Assembly (NCBI GenBank): GCA_036400075.1
Contig: DASWLV010000002.1
Location: 124,001 to 188,000, forward strand
DNA: 64,000 nt
Direction of reading: 5' to 3'
Source: JALZCH01 sp036400075
GTDB lineage: Bacteria > Acidobacteriota > Blastocatellia > Pyrinomonadales > Pyrinomonadaceae
In this document: piece after piece, positions 17,258 through 23,671 of the stretch
Numbering within the stretch: position 1 is the first letter of the stretch
How the letters are laid out: each line of letters starts with the position of its first letter
Notes under the pieces: model-generated
Seen by the model: only the letters and a program-made list of their open reading frames with translations
Database searches by the model: none
Told to the model about the DNA's origin: nothing
Program-made: the position numbers and the translations under genes

Positions 17258-18673
17258 CTATCTTGCAGCAGCAAGCGAGAGTTTTGATTTAACAAATGCC
17301 CCAACAAAACTGGCGAGCGTGAAACTGGTCGCTCCGCATATCAGTCCGTATCCAATATCCGGTTGATACGATAAAAGGACACCAAGCGGAGCGTCCGCCC
17401 AAAGCGGAACGGCTATTAGCAAAAAGAGGGTGAAAGCAATGCCACAGATTAGCGGGACAATCACTTTTGCCGTCATCAGCATTAATAACGGGTATCCGAG
17501 ATTGCGCCACTTCCATAGCTGGCGGATGAGTTGAGCCAGTCCGAATAAAAGAGTGAATAACAAGAGAAATCGCTGGAGAAGCTCGTAGGGAATATAAAAT
17601 TTCGTCGGCTGACTATGAAGCCGCCTGATGATCCCATCCATTAAATCGTGATGCTGCGTGAAACTATTTACGTTGGTAAGGATAATGATGCAGTATCCTT
17701 TTTCCGGTAAGATAGTCATGTTAGAGCTAAAGCCTTCGTTAAGCCCCGTGTGACCGATTGCTTCCAACCCGTTCAAACGCCCCGCCACCCATCCCATCCC
17801 ATACCGAGAGCCGATGTCAGAACGTGCTGTGTGCATCAACGCGATATTAGTTGGCGTGATGATAGAACGATTGTTGTAAACACCATCCTGCAAGTGAGCG
17901 ATGAGATAATGGCACATATCTTCGGCGCTCGAAGCGATATGACCGGCAGCCGCGCTCTGATAGGGCAACGTGGACACCGAAACCGGCAGACCGAAAAAAT
18001 ACTGATGACCTTCTATTAAGCCGTTCCTCACAGCATCATTGTAGGTTAGGTAAGTAGAACGCATCTCCAAAGGGACGAGTACGTGTTCTTGCATATAGAC
18101 GGCATAGGTCTGCCCGGTGACGGCTTCGATGAGCATCCCTAAAATTTTATAATTGAGATTGCAATACTCATAGACCTGCCCGACCGGATGCGCCAACTCT
18201 GTTTGGCTCAACGAATCAGCATCAGGCGCGAAGAACCCGGCAGATGTTGGAAGACCGCTCGTTTGATTTAGCAAATGACGAACAGTTATAGTCCGTGACG
18301 CCTCAACATCTCTCAGTCGAAACCATGATAGATATTGATAGACCGGGGTATCTAAGTTCAATTTTTCAGCTTCGGCGAGTTGCATCACGGCGAGCGCGGT
18401 GAACGATTTGCTCAAAGAGCCGATGAGGAATGGGGTTCGCGGGCTGATTTGCTGACCTGCCGTTGTTCCGAAACCTCTTAGATACACAATTTTGTCACGC
18501 CGGACAATGCCGACAGCAAGGTTGGGAATCCGGGAAAGCCTCATTTGAGACGCAATAAATGTCGTGAGTTCCGCTTCGTCAAAATCTATCTCTTGGGCAT
18601 GGCAAAAGGTGTATGCCCCTGTCAAAATAGCGATAAGGATAAGCTGCTTGAAACTGTAAGACATAACATGCAA
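17258..18673 (-). CDS. Serine hydrolase, beta-lactamase class C/PBP4*-like, with C-terminal membrane domain
   Basis: 471 residues. Signal peptide about 1-26 (FKQLILIAILTGAYTFCHA). Beta-lactamase-like domain about 30-360 with SLSK (nucleophile Ser and Lys), YCN as the second motif and GHTGLNEGF as the third. After that the protein has four to five hydrophobic helices to the end. The Met at 18664 (MSYSFK) is an alternative start three codons in. Members cleave D-amino-acid peptides, esters or beta-lactams; the membrane tail and weak similarity to AmpC argue for an esterase/peptidase rather than a proven resistance enzyme. The gene is one complete cassette between two attC-like sites, opposite in strand to its chromosomal neighbours. 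Confidence 0.88.
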   Translation of the reverse strand: MHVMSYSFKQLILIAILTGAYTFCHAQEIDFDEAELTTFIASQMRLSRIPNLAVGIVRRDKIVYLRGFGTTAGQQISPRTPFLIGSLSKSFTALAVMQLAEAEKLNLDTPVYQYLSWFRLRDVEASRTITVRHLLNQTSGLPTSAGFFAPDADSLSQTELAHPVGQVYEYCNLNYKILGMLIEAVTGQTYAVYMQEHVLVPLEMRSTYLTYNDAVRNGLIEGHQYFFGLPVSVSTLPYQSAAAGHIASSAEDMCHYLIAHLQDGVYNNRSIITPTNIALMHTARSDIGSRYGMGWVAGRLNGLEAIGHTGLNEGFSSNMTILPEKGYCIIILTNVNSFTQHHDLMDGIIRRLHSQPTKFYIPYELLQRFLLLFTLLFGLAQLIRQLWKWRNLGYPLLMLMTAKVIVPLICGIAFTLFLLIAVPLWADAPLGVLLSYQPDIGYGLICGATSFTLASFVGAFVKSKLSLAAAR

Positions 18674-18715
18674 CTACATCTAATTCCCAGATGTTATCCG
18701 CATAATACAATAGCT

Positions 18716-18780
18716 GCCGAACGGTTGAGATGACGTGGGGCGAAACGGGCAAAACGCAACTATACAGCAAGTGAAGTTTA
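18716..18780 (-). other. Truncated integron attC site
   Basis: The plus strand shows gccgaac (18716-18722, complement of an R' box GTTCGGC), then ggttgagatgacgtgg, closely matching the R'/L' arm of the site at 22185-22295. The central part is recognisable (about 18760-18778). The R''/L'' half is missing, and the sequence runs straight into the duplicated ykgJ-like end. It marks the upstream boundary of the serine-hydrolase cassette, making that cassette about 1.6 kb. Confidence 0.65.
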
Positions 18781-18783
18781 AAA

Positions 18784-18830
18784 GCGAAATGCGGCGCGTC
18801 CGACTACGGGATTTGTTTGTAAAAAGATAA
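18784..18830 (+). pseudogene. Duplicated 3' end of the ykgJ-like gene
   Basis: The frame reads GEMRRVRLRDLFVKR then TAA, and corresponds to 17062-17108 at the end of the upstream ykgJ-like gene with several base differences. It has no start or upstream coding sequence. The two copies flank the serine-hydrolase cassette. The divergence between them shows that the event is not recent. Confidence 0.8.
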
Positions 18831-18916
18831 GGAATAGGATTTGCAGACACTCATTCAAACACACACAAGCGTATTGATTCGCTTCGGACATTTTTGATTT
18901 TTTTGGAGGTAAAGAG

Positions 18917-19801
18917 ATGAAAGTTAGAGAAATTATGACTAAAAATCCGGCGTGCTGTACGCCTGATTCGAGTCTTCGAGAGATTGCGCAAATGATGGTC
19001 GAACACGATTGCGGCTGCATTCCGGTCGTTGACAATAATTCGACAAAGAAACCGGTCGGAACAATTACAGACCGCGACATCACGGTTCGCGCTTTCGCAG
19101 GCAGCGGTCAAAACCCGCTCGATTTGAAGGCTTCAGATGTAATGACGAGCGATATTGTCAGCGTCCGCCCCGGCACGAGCATTGAGCAGTGCTGCGACGT
19201 AATGGAAAACAAACAAATTCGCCGCGTTCTCGTGGTTGATGAAAGCGGCAAACTGGCGGGCATCGTCGCACAGGCTGATGTTGCCGAATTTAACACGCCG
19301 CGTTCGGGCGAGCTGGTTCGCGAGATTTCGGAAGCCGATGGTTCGGATGACGTTCGCAGATTCAGCAAACAACAACGCAATTTTTCAACCGATTATAATC
19401 AGCAACAGCGTCAATTTCCACCCCGCTATAATCAACAAAATCGCCGAAATGAACAGCATATGCGGGGCGGCAACAAGCAACAGAACAGCGGAGGCAAAGC
19501 CGCTTTTATGACCGGCACGATTCTGCCGCTTCTCGTCGGAGTCGGCGCAGTTATGGCAATCAGCTATTATCTCAATCAGGAAGAGGAATCTTCGCGTCTG
19601 GTTTTGAGACAACGAACTCCAAGCACTCCGCTCAATACCGGAAGAACGGACGACAGAATTTCGAGCGATTTCATAGCACCGTCGCCCGCAGTTTCAACCG
19701 GAACGAGCGAAAGCACAACAACCAGAACAACTTCTTCGACAGACCTTGGTGATGATACCGGAAGCGGTATGAGCTATGGCACCGCCGGCGGGCGTCGTTA
19801 A
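18917..19801 (+). CDS. CBS-domain protein with C-terminal membrane anchor
   Basis: 294 residues with a strong ribosome site (ggaggtaaagag before ATG). Two CBS motifs lie at about 8-62 (MTKNPACCTPDSSLREIAQM, GTITDRDI) and 73-128 (VMTSDIVSVRPGTSIEQC, GIVAQADV). Next come a Gln/Asn/Arg-rich linker (150-190) and one hydrophobic helix near 202-220. The tail is rich in Ser/Thr/Gly. CBS pairs bind adenine nucleotides and usually sense energy state. The membrane tail is less usual. The gene is on the opposite strand to the cassettes on both sides and has its own terminator, so it is probably the original chromosomal neighbour of ykgJ. Confidence 0.88.
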   Translation: MKVREIMTKNPACCTPDSSLREIAQMMVEHDCGCIPVVDNNSTKKPVGTITDRDITVRAFAGSGQNPLDLKASDVMTSDIVSVRPGTSIEQCCDVMENKQIRRVLVVDESGKLAGIVAQADVAEFNTPRSGELVREISEADGSDDVRRFSKQQRNFSTDYNQQQRQFPPRYNQQNRRNEQHMRGGNKQQNSGGKAAFMTGTILPLLVGVGAVMAISYYLNQEEESSRLVLRQRTPSTPLNTGRTDDRISSDFIAPSPAVSTGTSESTTTRTTSSTDLGDDTGSGMSYGTAGGRR

Positions 19802-19822
19802 ATTTCTGTAGTCTTTGTAATA

Positions 19823-19860
19823 AAAAAAAGGGGCGATTTATTTGAATCGTCCCTTTTTTA
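19823..19860 (+). terminator. Rho-independent terminator
   Basis: Stem aaaggggcgatt / aatcgtcccttt with a tatttg loop and a T6 tail, 22 bp after the CBS gene. An A-tract on the other side lets it also serve the convergent nitrilase gene. Confidence 0.88.
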
Positions 19861-19871
19861 TTGACGCTATT

Positions 19872-20654
19872 TCAAATAGAAATTTGAGTCGGCTTTCGAT
19901 TGTCGTAAGTCCAGCCAAGTTTCGTATCTGGAAAATCATGCAGTAGAATGCCGTTAGTATGTTTTCTCAGACTACGAATAGAGCCGTCAGGTCGTGCCAT
20001 ACAGGTTTTTGAAAACGAGTATCGAGCCGATGAAGTTGAACCCGAAATCCATATTTGATTGTCTGCCGCGCGGGTGCGGATTTGGGCTAATGTCAATTCC
20101 TGAAAAAGCGGTTTGGGTGATCTCGAAACATTATGACAGGAATGAAAAATCAATTGCACATCCCTTTTTCGGTATGCCTCAAATAAATCGGGAAAGCACA
20201 ATTCGTAACAAATCAGAAATCCGCATTTTATACCGTTGATTGTGACGAATAGAAACCCATTTCCGGGCATGTACCAGGCAAATTCACTCGGCGTAAGCAT
20301 CTGCTTGTCATACGTGCCTACAATTTGTCCTGTGTCTGAAATAACGTGAATACAATTGGCAGGTTTTTCCATGCCCGTAATTTTTCGGCATGATCCTAAC
20401 GCGACCCACAAACCAAGCTTTCCAGCCAGATTAGCAATCTCTTGCGTCTGCTCTTCAAGACGCTGCCAATTGTCATGGCTTGAAGGCGTGAAATCAGTGC
20501 GCTCATAGCCTGACAGAGCCGTTTCCGGGAAATGTATTATGTCAGCTTCCGATTCGGCGGCTTTCTTCATAAACCGACGAATAAACTTGGCATTGCTTGA
20601 AATGTCACGAGAGACGGGAAATTGGCAGCTAGCAATTCTAAGTTTCCGAGTCAT
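19872..20654 (-). CDS. Carbon-nitrogen hydrolase (nitrilase superfamily)
   Basis: About 260 residues from MTRKLRIASCQFP (20654; a Met three codons earlier at 20663 is possible). The Glu-Lys-Cys triad is visible: FPETALSGY (Glu), YDKQMLTPSE (Lys) and ICYELCFPDLF (Cys). Nitrilase-fold enzymes hydrolyse nitriles or amides; this one resembles the amidase/N-carbamoyl branch but the substrate is not readable. It lies 26 bp after the dioxygenase gene on the same strand, probably co-transcribed. No attC site separates the two or follows this gene, so if this is a cassette its site has been lost at the junction with the CBS terminator. Confidence 0.9.
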   Translation of the reverse strand: MTRKLRIASCQFPVSRDISSNAKFIRRFMKKAAESEADIIHFPETALSGYERTDFTPSSHDNWQRLEEQTQEIANLAGKLGLWVALGSCRKITGMEKPANCIHVISDTGQIVGTYDKQMLTPSEFAWYMPGNGFLFVTINGIKCGFLICYELCFPDLFEAYRKRDVQLIFHSCHNVSRSPKPLFQELTLAQIRTRAADNQIWISGSTSSARYSFSKTCMARPDGSIRSLRKHTNGILLHDFPDTKLGWTYDNRKPTQISI

Positions 20655-20680
20655 GGCAATCAATCGGAATCTAATGGCTA

Positions 20681-21415
20681 TCAGACGGCTAATACATACT
20701 TCGCAAGCGGACTGATACGGGCGAGAGTTTCGGGGCGCATCCGCTCAGGCAGGTTAACGCCGGATGGTGCTTCGCGCCGGATATAAGCGCCTTGTATTGA
20801 GCGGCGAGGCTCATCGGATGAGTTTGCCGTATGTCCGTGCCAGACAGACCCATTATAAACGATCATAGAACCCGCCGGACCGCACGCCAAAATTTGGTTT
20901 TCGTCGTCTGCCTGAGCATCGTTCCTCAACTTGTCTGGAACAGTTGACCGGTTGTGTGAGCCAGGAATAAATCCGGTAGCGCCGTTGTCGCTTCTAAACT
21001 CATCAACCATAAAGATAAAACCTACCATCGTCCACCCATTCGTGTCGCGCTCGAAGTCAACGTGAAAAGCCTGTGGCTGCGAGTGCGGTCGCAAAGTCCT
21101 CGCGAGCATCGAACCGAGTTTGAACGGCTGCTCGATGATGCGGCAACACGCCTCTAAGATGGGCTGATAAACATACAGCTCATCGAACTCCGAACCTCGA
21201 TTGACGAAATCGTGGACTCTGGTTGTCGTACTGCCAATGCCAACGTCGTCGGAACTTGCGGAGGCTACGGCAGAATCATAAGCCGCCGCCAATTTCGCCA
21301 ATTTATCGGGAGCCACCGGACCGGGAATAACGATGAAACCAACATCACGCAGGTCTTGAATAGCATCAGCCGAAAGTTCGCCGCCTGCACTAATTATGCT
21401 AAACCAGTCTTGCAT
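20681..21415 (-). CDS. Phytanoyl-CoA dioxygenase (PhyH) family protein
   Basis: 244 residues. The Fe(II) ligands are visible as FHVDFERD (HxD near 118-120) and the distal His in VWHGHTAN, followed by Arg in PRRSIQGAYIRRE that would bind 2-oxoglutarate. ATGFIPGSHNRS is another family block. The family hydroxylates or halogenates varied small molecules and secondary metabolites, so the substrate is unknown. It pairs with the nitrilase gene downstream. A degenerate attC site lies just before its start, so it sits in the cassette region in the same orientation as the other cassettes. Confidence 0.9.
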   Translation of the reverse strand: MQDWFSIISAGGELSADAIQDLRDVGFIVIPGPVAPDKLAKLAAAYDSAVASASSDDVGIGSTTTRVHDFVNRGSEFDELYVYQPILEACCRIIEQPFKLGSMLARTLRPHSQPQAFHVDFERDTNGWTMVGFIFMVDEFRSDNGATGFIPGSHNRSTVPDKLRNDAQADDENQILACGPAGSMIVYNGSVWHGHTANSSDEPRRSIQGAYIRREAPSGVNLPERMRPETLARISPLAKYVLAV

Positions 21416-21433
21416 ACGATTGATTTTTTAGAT

Positions 21434-21547
21434 ATCTGAGGGTGGAGATGAAGCGGCGGCAAACCGGCTACACGCAAGCCGAAAGAAACTACGCGGCGTT
21501 TTAAGAGAAAGTTGCTTTTGCCGCTCACGCTCATTGACTTGTTCAGC
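21434..21547 (-). other. Integron attC site with degenerate R' box
   Basis: Minus-strand reading: GCTGAAC (R'', 21547-21541) followed by AAGTCAATGAGCGTGAGCGG. The far arm complement (gtggagatgaagcggcgg, about 21441-21460) pairs with it imperfectly. The R' box should be near 21434-21440 but reads ctcagat rather than GTTRRRY. The centre (ggctacacgcaagccgaaag) is nearly the same as in the site at 22185-22295. Length 114 bp. It follows the 137-residue membrane-protein gene. Confidence 0.68.
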
Positions 21548-21553
21548 AGCGCG

Positions 21554-21967
21554 TTATTTAGAAGCCTCTTCAGTTTTCCTGTCAACAACACCTTTTGCCA
21601 GAATCGGAACAATCAAAGCAAAGGGAAGCAGGTAAATAAGATAACTGAAATCGTCCAGCATTTTGTCAGCTAAATCAAAAGCGCTCGCCGTTGCTTTGAT
21701 AATCGCTCCGATGACCGTGCCCGTAACTATTAATGAGGCTGGAATGGCAAAATGTTTTCTGTTTTTTATATCTCCCAATCCAAACCAGGTCATCAAAGTT
21801 CCTAAAAAAATTATCAAGCCAATCAAAGCAAACTGAAACGGAAAGTCATCCGGCAGCGTTTCAAAGACTCGGCGATAGACAACGATTTCCATAAAGATAA
21901 TCGCCGCCCCGAAACTCATAAAAAATAAGAGAAATGTTCCCGGCAAAAATAAAAAGACTTGTTTCAA
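21554..21967 (-). CDS. Cassette-borne small membrane protein, unknown function
   Basis: 137 residues with four hydrophobic segments (about 4-27, 46-63, 73-92 and 108-126) and a short charged C-terminus (DRKTEEASK). The order of helices and lack of a motif give no family call. Codon use is more AT-rich than the core genes, and the stop lies 7 bp from the R'' box of an attC site, the normal spacing in cassettes. A possible 50-residue frame precedes it. Roles of cassette membrane proteins are mostly unknown; I do not assign one. Confidence 0.75.
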   Translation of the reverse strand: MKQVFLFLPGTFLLFFMSFGAAIIFMEIVVYRRVFETLPDDFPFQFALIGLIIFLGTLMTWFGLGDIKNRKHFAIPASLIVTGTVIGAIIKATASAFDLADKMLDDFSYLIYLLPFALIVPILAKGVVDRKTEEASK

Positions 21968-21983
21968 AAGGGTTATGAAAGAT

Positions 21984-22136
21984 TTATGCTCGCCCGTAAA
22001 ACTGTTTTGTTTTTTTAAGTTCTAATATCTTTGCGCTATGTGCGGAACTCAAAGCCGCATTTTGGTCGGAATTCTCATTGCCGGAAAAAGCGTTGGCAGA
22101 TTTTTCGGATTTCGTATCGAGCTTAACTTTTCTCAT
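21984..22136 (-). CDS. Possible 50-residue hydrophilic peptide
   Basis: An ATG at 22136 opens MRKVKLDTKSEK and the frame closes at TAA 21984, 17 bp before the membrane-protein start. A GGGTGAAAG purine stretch lies before the ATG, and TATAAT occurs further upstream (22149-22156 region). It is Lys/Ser/Asn-rich with no motif. It could be a leader peptide, a real small gene or chance. The position, just after the attC R' box where a cassette's first gene would start, is its best support. Confidence 0.3.
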   Translation of the reverse strand: MRKVKLDTKSEKSANAFSGNENSDQNAALSSAHSAKILELKKTKQFYGRA

Positions 22137-22184
22137 AACTTTCACCCGTCATTATATTAACAACATTGCTATAAATGTGAAGTC

Positions 22185-22295
22185 ATCGAACGGTTGTGCT
22201 GACGTGGGGCAAAACGGCTGCATGCAAGCCGAAAGAAGCCAAAGACCGTTTTAAAGAGTCGCTGTTTCGTCATCACGTCCATTGAATTGTTATAT
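22185..22295 (-). other. Integron attC site (cassette of the Clp-N protein)
   Basis: Minus-strand reading: ATATAAC (R'', 22295-22289), AATTCAATGGACGTG (L'' side), a 60-base centre, then CACGTCAGCACAACC and GTTCGAT (R', 22191-22185). GACGTG/CACGTC and the AAC/GTT ends pair, with mismatches of the usual kind between. Length 111 bp. It lies 12 bp downstream of the Clp-N gene. This is the clearest site of the group. Confidence 0.82.
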
Positions 22296-22307
22296 GCGGC
22301 ATTATTT

Positions 22308-22739
22308 TTAACGATTTCCAAACGCAGAATCCTGACCTTCAGGATTCTTCAAAATATCGTCCAACAAATTATATTTATCGGTGGCAAAAACAAAGCACAT
22401 ATCGCTGGCTTCGATAGTTCGACGACCTTTTGGACGCGCTTTGTCCAGCGAATATTTGAAAATTTCCATTGTATCGGGAGCGATGCGAAAACCTTTGCCT
22501 ATATGCCGGTAACTATTTTCAAGTCGTTTTTCAACGGCAAGTCGAACGTCCTGCGGGTCGAATGAAAGATTGCGCATTGTTGCATCAAATAAATCGGTTT
22601 CTTCTTTCATCAGCATATACAAAATATGTTCGGGTGAAATATGATTCTGCTCGCGGTGGCGTGTTTCGTCGAGCGCACCTTCTAATATACGCCTACCGCT
22701 TTCACTAAATTTATCCAAAAAAGCGTCTAGGTTTTCCAT
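22308..22739 (-). CDS. Stand-alone Clp N-terminal domain protein
   Basis: 143 residues matching the double Clp-N repeat of ClpA/ClpB/ClpC (SESGRRILEGALDETRHR, HISPEHILYMLMKEE; second half about 75-140 with KYSLDKARPKGRR and ASDMCFVFA). No AAA+ domain follows and the gene ends at an attC site, so this is a free Clp-N module. Such proteins can act as adaptors that compete for or deliver substrates to Clp ATPases, in the manner of ClpS or free N-domains. That is inference. One complete cassette: attC sites bound both ends (22191-22804). Confidence 0.85.
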   Translation of the reverse strand: MENLDAFLDKFSESGRRILEGALDETRHREQNHISPEHILYMLMKEETDLFDATMRNLSFDPQDVRLAVEKRLENSYRHIGKGFRIAPDTMEIFKYSLDKARPKGRRTIEASDMCFVFATDKYNLLDDILKNPEGQDSAFGNR

Positions 22740-22797
22740 GAAGTTTCCTTTTTATTTTGAAACGAATTAAGTATCACGCTCATTTTTACCACGAAGC

Positions 22798-22884
22798 ATA
22801 TAACGATTGAATTGACGCGAGCGCAAGTCCGGTAGAGTTTAAGAAGGTTCGTGTTTGCGCCTCGCGTCCAATGATTTGTCGGGC
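22798..22884 (-). other. Integron attC site (cassette of the TIR-like protein)
   Basis: Minus-strand reading: GCCCGAC (R'', 22884-22878), AAATCATTGGACGCGAGGCGC, a short centre, then GCGCTCGCGTCAATTCAATC and GTTATAT (R', 22804-22798). The arms pair as GACGCGAGGCGC against GCGCTCGCGTC with one extrahelical base. Length 87 bp, the shortest here. It follows the TIR/deoxyribosyltransferase-like gene. Confidence 0.8.
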
Positions 22885-22924
22885 GGCGGGTTAGATTTAA
22901 CGATGCATTGTTAATGCTATTATT

Positions 22925-23407
22925 TCAACCATTTTTGCGTGTTAGCTTAATCATTTGTTTTAAACTTGATGACACAATTGTTCGGAGATTTTCGGTTGAG
23001 GAATAATACTGCACTCGTAGCGGAGCAATATCAAAGTGCAATATAGTGCCTTCCTTTGCAAGCAACAAAATATCTGAAGCCTCGTTGCCAACACCGTGAG
23101 CATATCCGAGCTCATAATATACATTTGGACGTTCATTTGTAAGATCGCAAATAATAAATTCAGCTTTCTCAATAAGGTCAACAATCTCGCGGATAACAAA
23201 ACCTGAGCCTACATTTTCATCCACTCGTTTAGCTGTTAATTTGAGCTTTTTGCACTCATCTTTGATAGCGGTGTATGCATCAATCATTTCCTGTCCTTTG
23301 AAAGGCATAATTACAAAGACAAGTCCACGCTCAAAATCCCCTTCATCAGTTGGGTCATAGTTAACTCCCCTAAATTCACGATCCATAAACGTATGCTGTC
23401 TGCCCAT
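22925..23407 (-). CDS. TIR-like / nucleoside-deoxyribosyltransferase-like protein
   Basis: 160 residues. The Rossmann-like pattern is clear: VFVIMPFKGQ at about 30-39, then DECKKLKLTAKRVDE, GFVIREIVDLIEKAEFIICDLT, and NVYYELGYAHG. The Glu in YYELGYAHG is the usual catalytic Glu of NAD- or nucleoside-cleaving members of this fold. The same fold is used by immune NADases (TIR, SLOG) and by deoxyribosyltransferases. An AGGAG site 9 bp upstream supports the start. Being cassette-borne and first in the array, an anti-phage role is plausible. No partner gene (sensor or helicase) is next to it, so this is only a hypothesis. Confidence 0.75.
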   Translation of the reverse strand: MGRQHTFMDREFRGVNYDPTDEGDFERGLVFVIMPFKGQEMIDAYTAIKDECKKLKLTAKRVDENVGSGFVIREIVDLIEKAEFIICDLTNERPNVYYELGYAHGVGNEASDILLLAKEGTILHFDIAPLRVQYYSSTENLRTIVSSSLKQMIKLTRKNG

Positions 23408-23472
23408 TTGACTTTACTCCTGCTGTAAAATAATTACTGTGTTTAATAATTGTGAAAGCATCCCAACTTATG

Positions 23473-23592
23473 ATTATCCCGAATGATTCGGGATAATACC
23501 GCAAATCAGTGTATTATCCCGAATCATTCCGTATAACACTCAAAATTGCTGTATTAGCAAGAATCTTTCGGGATAATAACCTTATATCTGGA
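23473..23592. repeat. Three imperfect palindromes with 40-bp period
   Basis: Palindromes with arms attatcccgaa / ttcgggataat around a 3-base centre are centred at 23485 (perfect 11-bp arms), 23525 and 23565 (degenerate). The spacing is exactly 40 bp, and the flanks between units are partly alike, so this is a tandem 40-bp repeat of about three copies. It lies upstream of the TIR-like cassette gene, in the gap before the TonB receptor. It could be an operator array, a promoter-proximal remnant or a recombination remnant. Confidence 0.75.
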
Positions 23593-23671
23593 ACAAAAAT
23601 AAATCATTTTCCGATGGCGCGGAGAATTAAAATCAAAATTGAAAGATTTTCTCCGCGCCTCGCTATTATTT

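Noticed and set aside
17258..18673. Antibiotic-resistance beta-lactamase
   Set aside because: The SxxK, YxN and HTG motifs define only the broad serine-hydrolase family, and the membrane tail is not AmpC-like; no resistance claim is made.
23473..23592. Possible CRISPR array
   Set aside because: Only three units of 40 bp, palindromic and degenerate with no distinct spacers and no cas genes.
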